Of a stretch of DNA of 38,620 bases, positions 15,542 through 23,283 are shown one piece after another; the stretch's first letter is position 1; each line of letters starts with the position of its first letter. A program made the translations under genes and the position numbers. A model generated the notes under the pieces. That model saw only the letters and a program-made list of their open reading frames with translations. It ran no database searches and was not told the origin of the DNA. The stretch covers positions 1 through 38,620 of the forward strand of contig PMOB01000019.1 of the NCBI GenBank assembly GCA_003161615.1. Direction: 5' to 3'. Origin of the DNA: Actinomycetota bacterium (lineage in GTDB: Bacteria; Actinomycetota; Thermoleophilia; Gaiellales; Gaiellaceae).

Positions 15542-16567
15542 CTAGAGCTCGGCGCGGACGGTTGCGGCGCCCTCGACGAGGGCGTGCAGCTTTGCCTTCG
15601 CGACCTCTCTCGGCAAGTACTTCATGCCACAGTCCGGCGCGACGAGCAGGCGCTCCGGGTCGATGTGCCGGAGCGCCGCCCGGATCCGGTCGGCGACGAC
15701 CTCGGCAGTCTCGGGCGTCATGTCGGAAAGGTCGAGGACGCCGAGGATCACCTGCTTGGACGGCAGCTGCTCGAGGATCGACGGGTCGAGCCGCGGCTGC
15801 GCCGCCTCGATCGAGATCTGCTCCGCAGATATCGAGTCGAGCTCTGCCAGGAACGGGTAGCCGTTCGGCTTCTCGTGGACGATCGCGGCGTAGCCGAAGC
15901 ACGTGTGGAGCGCGAGCGTCGCGCCGCTGACGCCGTCGAAGGCGCGCTCGATCGCCTCGAGCGCGTACTCACGCGCCTGCTCGGGGCGGGCCTGCAGGTA
16001 CGGCTCGTCGATCTGGACGACGTCGGCGCCGGCCGCCACCAGGTCGCGAAGCTCCTCGTTCACCGCCTCGGCGTAGGCCAGCGCGAGCGACCGAAGGTCG
16101 GGGTAGTGGTCGTTCTGCGCCTGCTGGCTCATCGTGAACGGCCCGGGAACCGTCACGCGGATCGGCCGATCCGTCAGGGACCGCAAGAACTCCGTGTCGC
16201 GGACTTGCACCGGCCGCATGCGCCGCACCGGCCCGACGACTCGAGGCACCGGATTCGGGTGGCCCGTCCGGTCGAGCGCCGTCCCCGGCTCGTCCAGGTC
16301 GAGACCCTCCAGGGCGTTCGCGAAGCGGTTCGAATAGCTCTCCCGCCGGATTTCGCCGTCGGTGACGATGTCGACGCCAGCGGCCACCATGTCTCGGACG
16401 GCGAGGATCGTCGCGTCGTCCTGCGCGTCGTCGAGCCACGCCTCGTCGACCCGCCAGAGCTCGCGCGCGGGCACGCGCGGCGGCAGTCGCCCGCCCAACT
16501 TTCGTCGGTCGATCAGCCATTCGGGCTGGGGATAGCTGCCGACGACGGTCGTGCGCAGCGGCTCCAT
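15542..16567 (-). CDS. MetE C-terminal-domain protein (cobalamin-independent methionine synthase-like)
   Basis: 341 residues forming only the catalytic (beta/alpha)8 barrel of MetE; full-length MetE is about 750. VVGSYPQPEWL, QIDEPYL and the zinc ligands H221 and C223 (LHTCFGY), E254 (ISIEAA) and C313 (APDCGMKYL) are all present, so a zinc site that activates a thiol is expected. Single-barrel members include archaeal methionine synthases and methyltransferases of catabolic clusters with other methyl donors. It has its own start next to box e and ends directly against the dehydrogenase stop, so it belongs to the regulon by position. Its step in the pathway is unknown; removal of a methyl group from a methoxy- or methylpyridine, or one-carbon handling, is only a guess. 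Confidence 0.78.
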   Translation of the reverse strand: MEPLRTTVVGSYPQPEWLIDRRKLGGRLPPRVPARELWRVDEAWLDDAQDDATILAVRDMVAAGVDIVTDGEIRRESYSNRFANALEGLDLDEPGTALDRTGHPNPVPRVVGPVRRMRPVQVRDTEFLRSLTDRPIRVTVPGPFTMSQQAQNDHYPDLRSLALAYAEAVNEELRDLVAAGADVVQIDEPYLQARPEQAREYALEAIERAFDGVSGATLALHTCFGYAAIVHEKPNGYPFLAELDSISAEQISIEAAQPRLDPSILEQLPSKQVILGVLDLSDMTPETAEVVADRIRAALRHIDPERLLVAPDCGMKYLPREVAKAKLHALVEGAATVRAEL

Positions 16568-16572
16568 CTTGA

Positions 16573-16590
16573 CAATACGATATACGATAT
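16573..16590. promoter_or_regulatory. Cluster operator/promoter box e (MetE-like / dikinase-hydroxylase operon)
   Basis: CAATACGATATACGATAT holds two head-to-tail copies of TACGATA (16576-16582 and 16583-16589) in the very short divergent gap between the MetE-like gene and the eight-kilobase plus-strand operon. It fits the consensus seen at the other four cluster promoters and is the most repetitive of the five copies. A -10 element for either strand can be drawn within it. Confidence 0.6.
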
Positions 16591-18478
16591 GGTTGTTTCT
16601 TCCGGCGTGGACGACCTGACCACAGCGGGGGGCACAACGCCCGTCAACGGCTCGTCACGCCGCTTCCCGAGCCCGTTCGAGATCGAAGCGCCTCCGGGCG
16701 CCGAGGACTGGCGCAGACTCTATCCGTACTACTACCTCTTCTCCGACGACCGGCGCGAGTACGAGGAGGAGCAGTTCTGGTTCTTCGACGGGATGCACAA
16801 CCCGGAGCCCGTCTACCCGTTCGACTCGATCATGCCGGAGAGCTGGTGGGTCTTCCTCAACCAGTACCTCACACGGGTCTGGCAGGTACCCCCCACGCTC
16901 GGGATCGACCAGCGGCTCGTGAACGGCTACCTCTACGTCAGCCCGACCACGATCACCGACCCGAACGTGATCGAGGAGCGCGTCGCGGTCTTCATGGAAC
17001 GCGCCGGCTTCTACTACGAGAACTGGGACGACCTCTACGAGAAGTGGGTCGCGAAGGCGGAGGACTGCATCGGTCGGCTGCGCGAGCTGACCTTCGAGCC
17101 GTTGCCCGACCTCGAGCCGATGGAGATGGTGACGAGCGGCAGAGGGCTCACCAGCGGCTACGACCTCCTGGCCAACTACAGCCGCCTGCTCGAGAACATG
17201 CACGAGATGGCGAACTACCACTTCGAGCTGCACATGCTCGGGTACGGCGCGATCATGGCGTTCTCCGACTTCTGCAAGACGGCCTTCCCCGGCATCCCGG
17301 ACCAGACGATCGCCAAGATGCTCGGCGGTGTCGAGCTTCTTCTCTTCCGTCCCGACGACGAAATCCGCAAGCTGGCCCGACTCGCTCTCGAGCTCGGCCT
17401 GGCGGACGCGATCACGGCACACGACAAGCCCGACGACGCGCTCGCCGCGGTGGCCGAACGCGAACGCGGGCAGGAGTGGTTGGACGCGCTCGAGGCCGCC
17501 AAAGAGCCGTGGTTCTGGTTCTCAACCGGGCCCGGCTACTGCCACCAGCACCGCGCCTGGGTCGACGACCTGACCGTGCCTTTCAGCGCGATGAGGGGTT
17601 ACATCGAGAAGCTCGAGCAGGGCATCGACATCAGCCGGCCGCTCCGCGAGCTCGTCGGCGAGCGCGAGCGCATCGCGACCGAGTACGCGGAGGCGTTGCC
17701 GACCGAGCAGGACCGGGAAGCCTTCCAGCAGGTCCTCGCACTCGCGCGCCAGGTGTATCCGCTCGTCGAGAACCACAACTTCTACGTCGAGCACTGGCAC
17801 CACTCGATCTTCTGGAACAAGGTGCGTGAGCTCGGAATGGTGCTGCAAGCAGGTGACTTCCTCGAGGATTCCGAAGACGTCTTCCTACTCCACCGCTACG
17901 ACATCTACAAGGCGATCTTCGACCTGCTCACCGGCTGGGCGACGACGAACCCGGCCCGACCGGCCTACTGGCGCGCCGAGGTCGCCGAGCGCAAGCGGAT
18001 CATGGAGAAACTGCGCTCGTGGGCGCCGCCGACCGCACTCGGCAAGCCGCCGGAGGCGGTCACCGAGGCTGCAACGGTGATGCTCTGGGGGATCACGGCC
18101 GAGACCGTCGAGCAGTGGCTCTCGGCCCAGGACGGTGGAGCCGACGGCGAGGACTCCAACGAGCTGAAGGGGTTCGCGGCCTCACCTGGCATCGCCGAAG
18201 GGCCGGCGCGCGTCATCCTGACCGTCGGGGAGCTCGATCAGGTGCAAACAGGCGAGATCCTCGTTTGTCCGATCACCGCCCCGAGCTGGGCACCCGTGTT
18301 CGCCCGCATCGAGGGCGCGGTCTCGGACATCGGCGGGATCATGTCCCATGCTGCAATCGTCTCTCGCGAGTACGGCTTGCCGGCCGTGGTTGGGACGGGC
18401 TTCGGCACCAAGCGCATCAAGACCGGGCAGCGGATCCGCATCGACGGCAGCACCGGCATTGTCACGGTGCTCGATTGA
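16589..18478 (+). CDS. PEP-utilizing-enzyme swivel subunit with large N-terminal domain, copy 2 (dikinase beta subunit)
   Basis: 629 residues from ATG 16589; GTG at 16607 (623 residues) is an alternative, since both lie just after the promoter box. It is closely similar to the copy at 12660 along its whole length: SPFEIEAPPGAEDWRRLYPYYYLF, FWFFDGMHNPEP, NHNFYVEHWHHSIFWN, and the phosphohistidine motif GGIMSHAAIVSREYG with H587. A short Asp/Glu-rich insert (about DGGADGEDSNE) precedes the mobile domain. Unlike copy 1 it lies two bases before the gene for the ATP-binding subunit, so these two probably form the basic dikinase, as in phenylphosphate synthase of Thauera. The same operon continues into the molybdenum hydroxylase. 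Confidence 0.82.
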   Translation: MVVSSGVDDLTTAGGTTPVNGSSRRFPSPFEIEAPPGAEDWRRLYPYYYLFSDDRREYEEEQFWFFDGMHNPEPVYPFDSIMPESWWVFLNQYLTRVWQVPPTLGIDQRLVNGYLYVSPTTITDPNVIEERVAVFMERAGFYYENWDDLYEKWVAKAEDCIGRLRELTFEPLPDLEPMEMVTSGRGLTSGYDLLANYSRLLENMHEMANYHFELHMLGYGAIMAFSDFCKTAFPGIPDQTIAKMLGGVELLLFRPDDEIRKLARLALELGLADAITAHDKPDDALAAVAERERGQEWLDALEAAKEPWFWFSTGPGYCHQHRAWVDDLTVPFSAMRGYIEKLEQGIDISRPLRELVGERERIATEYAEALPTEQDREAFQQVLALARQVYPLVENHNFYVEHWHHSIFWNKVRELGMVLQAGDFLEDSEDVFLLHRYDIYKAIFDLLTGWATTNPARPAYWRAEVAERKRIMEKLRSWAPPTALGKPPEAVTEAATVMLWGITAETVEQWLSAQDGGADGEDSNELKGFAASPGIAEGPARVILTVGELDQVQTGEILVCPITAPSWAPVFARIEGAVSDIGGIMSHAAIVSREYGLPAVVGTGFGTKRIKTGQRIRIDGSTGIVTVLD

Positions 18479-18480
18479 CC

Positions 18481-19554
18481 GTGGCCTTCACCGTTCCCTT
18501 CGAAGAGTGCGACGCAGGCGACATCCGCCGCGTCGGCGGCAAGTGCGCGAGCCTCGGCGAGCTGCTGCGTGCCGGGCTCGACGTCCCCCCCGGCTTCGCG
18601 GTTACGACCGACGCGCACAGACTGTTCCTCGACTGCGGTGACTTGCGGGCGCGCGAGGACGAGCTGCTCGGCCGGATCGACTACGAGCATGTCGGCGCGG
18701 TCGCCGAGGCGTCGCGCGAGCTCCGCGCGCTCGTCGAGCAGGCGCCGGTGCCGGAGCCGGTCATCGCGGAAGTCAAAGCCTCGTACACGGCACTCGCGCG
18801 CCGGGCCGGCCGCGCCGATCTGCCGGTGGCCGTCCGCTCGAGCGCGACCGCCGAGGACATGTCGGCAGCGAGCTTCGCCGGCCAGCTCCAGACCTACCTG
18901 TGGATCAGCGGCGAAGAGCCCGTCATCGAGTACATGCGTCGCTGCTGGAGCGGCTTCTTCACTCCCGAAGCGCTGACCTACCGGCGGCGGATGGAGATCC
19001 CACCCGACGAAGCCCTGATGAGCGTCGCGATCCAGCAGATGGTCGACGCGCGGACGGCAGGCGTCATGTTCACCCTCAATCCCGTCAACGGAGACCGCTC
19101 GAAGATCATGATCGAGTCCACCTGGGGCCTCGGCGAGGCGGTCGTCTCCGGCGAGGTCGACCCCGACCGTTTCCTCATCGACAAGGTCATCCTCGCGGTG
19201 CTCGAGCGCACGATCGCCTCCAAGCAGATCGAGTACCGGCTCGACCCCGAGCTGGGCAGCGTCGTCTCGACGCCGATAGAGGACGTCCGCCGCGACGAGG
19301 CCTCGCTGTCCGACCCCGAGGTGCTCGAGCTCGCGAAGCTCGGCAAGCAGATCGAGAAACACTACGGTCGCCCGATGGACGTCGAATGGGCGGTCGACGC
19401 GACCCGCGGCGAGCTCTTTCTTCTCCAGGCCCGCGCCGAGACGGTCTGGAGCCAACGCGAGCGTCCGGCCCTCGTCGACAAGAAGGGCACTGCGCTCGAC
19501 TACGTTCTTGCCGACCTGCTCGGGCGCGGCACCACGGCGAAAGAGGCGACGTGA
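18481..19554 (+). CDS. PPDK/PEP-synthase N-terminal ATP-binding domain protein (dikinase alpha subunit)
   Basis: 357 residues corresponding only to the ATP-grasp-like nucleotide-binding part of PEP synthase or PPDK. It has GGKCASLGELLRAGLDVPPGF (K21), VAVRSSATAEDMSAASFAGQ (R119), GVMFTLNPVNGD, WGLGEAVVSGEVDPD, and DVEWAVD...FLLQARAET (R318). Each of these matches a known ATP-contacting motif of the family. It lacks the phosphohistidine and pyruvate domains, which confirms that the enzyme is split: this chain would cleave ATP to AMP and phosphorylate the His of the swivel subunits. GTG 18481 follows the beta-subunit stop by two bases, and its own stop overlaps the next start by 4 nt. There is only one alpha gene for two beta genes. 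Confidence 0.88.
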   Translation: MAFTVPFEECDAGDIRRVGGKCASLGELLRAGLDVPPGFAVTTDAHRLFLDCGDLRAREDELLGRIDYEHVGAVAEASRELRALVEQAPVPEPVIAEVKASYTALARRAGRADLPVAVRSSATAEDMSAASFAGQLQTYLWISGEEPVIEYMRRCWSGFFTPEALTYRRRMEIPPDEALMSVAIQQMVDARTAGVMFTLNPVNGDRSKIMIESTWGLGEAVVSGEVDPDRFLIDKVILAVLERTIASKQIEYRLDPELGSVVSTPIEDVRRDEASLSDPEVLELAKLGKQIEKHYGRPMDVEWAVDATRGELFLLQARAETVWSQRERPALVDKKGTALDYVLADLLGRGTTAKEAT

Positions 19555-20423
19555 AGCCGGCGCCGTTCGTCTATGAACGGGCCGGCTCCGTCGAGGAGGC
19601 GCTCGCCATGCTGCAGCGCTATGAGGGCGACGCGCGGCTGCTCGCCGGCGGGCAGAGCCTCGTCCCGCTGCTGAACATGCGGCTGTTGATGCCGAGCGCC
19701 GTGATCGACGTCAACGACGTCCCCGGGCTCGACGAGATCCGTGAGGAGGGCGACGAGGTCGCGATCGGCGCGCTCACGCGCTACAGCAGGATCGAGTGGT
19801 CGCCGACGCTCGTCTCGCGCCTGCCTCTCTTGACCGAGACCGTCCGCTACGTCGGCGATCGGCAGGTGCGCACGCGCGGGACGCTCGGCGGCAGCCTCGC
19901 CCATGCGGACCCGACCGGCGAAATGCCGCTTGCCGCGATCGCGCTCGGCGCGACCGTGGTGGTGCAAAGCCAGGCCGGCCGCCGTGCGGTGCCGGCGGAA
20001 GAGTTCTTCCTCGGGCCCTACTACACGGTGCTCGAGCCGGAGGAGATGGTTGTCGAGGTGCGGTTCCCGGTTCGGCGGACGGTGAGCGCCATCGCCGAGC
20101 ATGCCCGGCGGCATGGCGACTTTGCGGTGATCAGCGTCGCCGCCGTCGGCGAGCCGAACGGCGACGGCGGTTGGAAGTCAGTGCGCGTCGCGCTCGGCGG
20201 CGTCGCCGACACGCCGATCCTCGCCGTCGAGGCATCTGCGCTGCTGTCCGGCACGAGTCTCGAGCCGGACGTCGTCGCGCGCGCGGGCGAGATGGCGCTC
20301 GCAGCGGCCGATCCGCCGACCGACGTCCGCGCCTCCGCCGATTACCGGCGACACCTGATCCCGATCTACGTGCGGCGCACGCTGGAACTGCTCCAGACCC
20401 GCCGCAGCGAAGGAGCCAGATGA
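19551..20423 (+). CDS. Molybdenum hydroxylase FAD-binding (medium) subunit, CoxM/NdhF type
   Basis: 290 residues. The two FAD-binding motifs are LLAGGQSLVPLLNMR (about 30-45) and TRGTLGGSLAHADP (about 108-121), and a C-terminal CO-dehydrogenase flavoprotein domain ends in YRRHLIPIYVRRTL. It passes electrons from the [2Fe-2S] subunit to an acceptor. GTG 19551 overlaps the alpha-subunit stop by 4 nt (GTGA), and its end overlaps the iron-sulfur subunit by 4 nt (ATGA), so dikinase and hydroxylase genes are translationally linked. The three-gene order FAD, FeS, Mo is that of the xanthine dehydrogenase/nicotinate dehydrogenase/CO dehydrogenase family. Confidence 0.92.
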   Translation: MKPAPFVYERAGSVEEALAMLQRYEGDARLLAGGQSLVPLLNMRLLMPSAVIDVNDVPGLDEIREEGDEVAIGALTRYSRIEWSPTLVSRLPLLTETVRYVGDRQVRTRGTLGGSLAHADPTGEMPLAAIALGATVVVQSQAGRRAVPAEEFFLGPYYTVLEPEEMVVEVRFPVRRTVSAIAEHARRHGDFAVISVAAVGEPNGDGGWKSVRVALGGVADTPILAVEASALLSGTSLEPDVVARAGEMALAAADPPTDVRASADYRRHLIPIYVRRTLELLQTRRSEGAR

Positions 20424-20917
20424 CCGAGACGATTGAGACGGTCCGCGTCAGCGTGAAAGTCAACGGTGAGGAGGCGGTGCGCGACGTCGAGCCGAGACGC
20501 CAGCTCGTCGACTTCCTCCGCCACGATCTCGGCCTCACCGGCACCCATGTCGGCTGCGAGCAGGGTGTGTGCGGCATGTGCACCGTCCTGTTCGACGGAG
20601 AGCCGATCAAGTCGTGCCTGATGCTGGCGCCGCAGGCCGACGGCCATGAGATCACGACTGTCGAGTCGCTGAACGGCGAGGAGCTGCACCCGCTGCAGCG
20701 CGCCTTCAAGGAGCACCACGGCCTCCAGTGCGGCTACTGCACGCCCGCAATGCTGATGACGGCGCTCGCGCTCGGCCGGCGCGGTGTGCCGCTCGACCGC
20801 GAACAGCTCGAGGAGGAGCTGGCGGGCGTCCTCTGCCGATGCACCGGCTATCAGAAGATCTACGACGCGGTCGAGTCGTATCTCGCCGAGACCGCGGGCA
20901 GCGGAGGCACCGCATGA
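20420..20917 (+). CDS. Molybdenum hydroxylase [2Fe-2S] (small) subunit, CoxS type
   Basis: 165 residues with the eight expected Cys. The plant-ferredoxin-like N-terminal cluster uses C46, C51, C54 and C66 (GCEQGVCGMC...C), and the all-helical C-terminal cluster uses C104, C107, C139 and C141 (QCGYCTPAM and CRCTGY). It carries electrons from the molybdenum site to the FAD subunit. An AAGGAG ribosome-binding site precedes the ATG at 20420, which overlaps the FAD-subunit stop (ATGA). Confidence 0.95.
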   Translation: MTETIETVRVSVKVNGEEAVRDVEPRRQLVDFLRHDLGLTGTHVGCEQGVCGMCTVLFDGEPIKSCLMLAPQADGHEITTVESLNGEELHPLQRAFKEHHGLQCGYCTPAMLMTALALGRRGVPLDREQLEEELAGVLCRCTGYQKIYDAVESYLAETAGSGGTA

Positions 20918-23283
20918 CGGAGATCGTCGAGCGGCAGACCGAGCAGACTCGGAAGAGCTTCATCGGCCAGCGCCGCACGCGCGTCGAGGACGAGCGGCTC
21001 GTGCGCGGTCTCGGCCGCTTCGTCGACGACGTCGACCCGCCGCGGCTCGTGCACATGGCGCTCGTGCGCTGCCCGTACCCGCGTGCCCGGATCGTCTCGA
21101 TTGACGCATCGGCGGCGCGGGCGCTGCCGGGGGTGCTCGAGGTGCTGCTGCCGGAGGACGTGCTCGAGCGGACGGATCCGATCACGATTCTGCGGCCGAT
21201 CCCGGATGCACCGGCGATCATGCCGCGGGCACTTGCCGACGGCGAAGCGCTCTACGAAGGCCAGCCGGTGGTCTCGGTCTGCGCCGTGAGCCGCTACATC
21301 GCCGAGGATGCGGCGGGCCTGATCGAGGTCGAATACGAGCCGCAGCCGTTCGTCGTCGACGTGCTGAAAGCGATCGAGGACGACGCGCCGATCCTGCACG
21401 AGCACATGGGCACGAATGTCGTCGTGACGAACCCGCGCGGCGACGGCGACCCGGAGCGCGGCTTCGAGGAGTCCGACGTGGTCGTCGAGGACACGTTTTC
21501 GATCAACCGCGTCAGCGGCCTGCCGATGGAGACGCGGGCGATCCTGGCCGACTGGACGCCGGGCGTGAAGACCCTCCACGTGCGCGCCTCAACCCAGGCG
21601 CCGCACCTCTTCCGCCGCCAGCTCGCCCAGTCGCTGCGGCTGCCCGAGGCCGACATCCGCGTCACCTGTGACGACGTCGGCGGCGCGTTCGGTCTCAAGC
21701 TCGGGATCTTCGCCGAGGATCTGCTCGCCTGCGTCCACTCGATGGACCTCGGCCGGCCGGTGAAGTGGGTCGAGGACCGGATGGAATTCTTCCGCGGCGC
21801 CACGCAGGCCCGCGAGTCGGTGCACCAGGCGAAGCTCGGCGTCAGCTCGGACGGGCTGATCGTCTCGTACACGAATCGCTACTACGTCGACGCGGGCGCG
21901 CACAACTCGCCGATGGGCTCGCCGATGCTCTCGAGCCTGATGTTCCAGGGGCCGTACAAGTTCCCGAACGGCTACGTCGAGCGGAACGTCGTCCTGACGA
22001 ACAAGGTGCCAGTCGGTGCGTACCGCGGCTACGGGCAGCCCGAGGGGTCGTTCGTGCGCGAGGTGCTGCTCGACCGCGCCGCGCGAAAGATCGAGATGGA
22101 CCGTCTCGAGATCAGACGCAAGAACTTCATCCGCCCCGATGACATGCCGTGGCAGACGATCGGCGGCGCGAAGTACGACTCGGGCGACTACCGGGCCTGC
22201 CTCGACATGGCAGCCGAGACGATCGGCTACGAGGACGTCCTGCTCCGGCAGGCGGAGGCGCGCGCCGACGGTCGCTACGTCGGGGTCGGCTTCGGCTGCT
22301 ACGTGGAGATGACCGGCTATCCCGGTTCGAAGTTCCTCGGCAAGCACAACGCGCAATACGGCGCGCACGAGGGCGTCGTCGTCCGCGCGAACCGCTCCGG
22401 CGGCGTGGATGTCTACACCGGCGTCCCGCCGATCGGGCAGTCGACGGAGACGGCGTTCGGCCAGGTCGCCGCGACCGTGATCGGCCTCGATCCGGGGAAC
22501 GTGCGCGTCTTCGCCGGCGACACGCACGGCACGCCTGTCAACACCGGCAGCTTCGCGAGCCGCACACTCATCGCGGGCTCGGGCGCGATCGAGCGCGCCG
22601 GCCGCGAGGTGCGGGAGAAGGCGCTGCGCGTCGCGGCTCACATGCTCGACGTGCCCGTCGAGACGCTCGAGCTCGAGGACAGTGTGATCACGAGCACCCA
22701 GGGGCCTCGGATCACCTTCGAAGAGGTGGCGCTGAACGCGTTCTACGCGCACCGCATGCCAGAGGGCGAGTTGCCCGGCCTCGAGGCGACCGCCTACTAC
22801 GATCCGATCTCGAACGCGTTCGCCTACGGCACGGCCGCAGCGATTGTCGAGGTCGACCCGGAGAGCGGCGAGTTCACTCTCGAGCGCTTCCTGTTCGTTC
22901 ACGACTGCGGAACGCAGGTGAACCCGCTGCTCGTCGAGGGGCAGCTCCACGGCGGGATCGCGCAGGCGCTCGGCGCTGCGCTGTTCGAGGAAATCGTCTA
23001 CGACCAGGAATCCGGCCAGCTCGTGAACGGCTCGATGATCGACTACTTCATGCCGACGGCCGCCGACCTGCCGCGGATCGAGCTCGGGCACACCGAGGTC
23101 GCTTCGCCGGTGACACCGTTCGGTGTCCGCGGCATCGGCGAGAGCGGGACGATCCCGCCGGGCGCGGCGGTCGCGAACGCGCTCGCCGACGCGCTGTCTC
23201 CGTTCGGCGTCGACATCAACCGGCTGCCGCTCACGGCGGAGTACGTATGGCGGCTGCTCGCCGCGAAGCAGGCGGCTCGGTAG
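20914..23283 (+). CDS. Molybdenum hydroxylase large (molybdopterin) subunit
   Basis: 789 residues of the xanthine dehydrogenase large-subunit family, binding molybdopterin cytosine dinucleotide. It shows GQRRTRVEDERLVRGLGRFVDD at the start, DDVGGAFGLKLGIFAED for the cofactor loop, AYRGYGQPEGSF where CO dehydrogenases have their Cys loop, and GIGESG with the catalytic Glu (E743) that deprotonates the Mo-bound hydroxyl. The AYRGYGQPEG loop without the CO-dehydrogenase Cys points to an N-heteroaromatic hydroxylase rather than a CO oxidiser. With NicX and NicD nearby, the expected product is 2,5-dihydroxypyridine, from 3-hydroxypyridine by C6 hydroxylation (my preferred reading) or from another monohydroxypyridine. 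ATG 20914 overlaps the small-subunit stop. Confidence 0.92.
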   Translation: MTEIVERQTEQTRKSFIGQRRTRVEDERLVRGLGRFVDDVDPPRLVHMALVRCPYPRARIVSIDASAARALPGVLEVLLPEDVLERTDPITILRPIPDAPAIMPRALADGEALYEGQPVVSVCAVSRYIAEDAAGLIEVEYEPQPFVVDVLKAIEDDAPILHEHMGTNVVVTNPRGDGDPERGFEESDVVVEDTFSINRVSGLPMETRAILADWTPGVKTLHVRASTQAPHLFRRQLAQSLRLPEADIRVTCDDVGGAFGLKLGIFAEDLLACVHSMDLGRPVKWVEDRMEFFRGATQARESVHQAKLGVSSDGLIVSYTNRYYVDAGAHNSPMGSPMLSSLMFQGPYKFPNGYVERNVVLTNKVPVGAYRGYGQPEGSFVREVLLDRAARKIEMDRLEIRRKNFIRPDDMPWQTIGGAKYDSGDYRACLDMAAETIGYEDVLLRQAEARADGRYVGVGFGCYVEMTGYPGSKFLGKHNAQYGAHEGVVVRANRSGGVDVYTGVPPIGQSTETAFGQVAATVIGLDPGNVRVFAGDTHGTPVNTGSFASRTLIAGSGAIERAGREVREKALRVAAHMLDVPVETLELEDSVITSTQGPRITFEEVALNAFYAHRMPEGELPGLEATAYYDPISNAFAYGTAAAIVEVDPESGEFTLERFLFVHDCGTQVNPLLVEGQLHGGIAQALGAALFEEIVYDQESGQLVNGSMIDYFMPTAADLPRIELGHTEVASPVTPFGVRGIGESGTIPPGAAVANALADALSPFGVDINRLPLTAEYVWRLLAAKQAAR

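Noticed and set aside
15584-16588. Upstream extension of the second swivel subunit to a 964-codon frame
   Set aside because: The added part is the antisense of the MetE-like gene, and family similarity to the copy at 12660 begins only after about 16640.
18481-19554. A PEP synthase or PPDK of central metabolism
   Set aside because: The pyruvate/PEP barrel is absent and the phosphohistidine domain is on other chains with an unrelated large domain. The operon also contains hydroxylase genes.
20914-23283. Large subunit as an aerobic CO dehydrogenase (CoxL)
   Set aside because: The CoxL active-site loop with its Cys is absent (AYRGYGQPEG instead), and the neighbours are pyridine-pathway genes.
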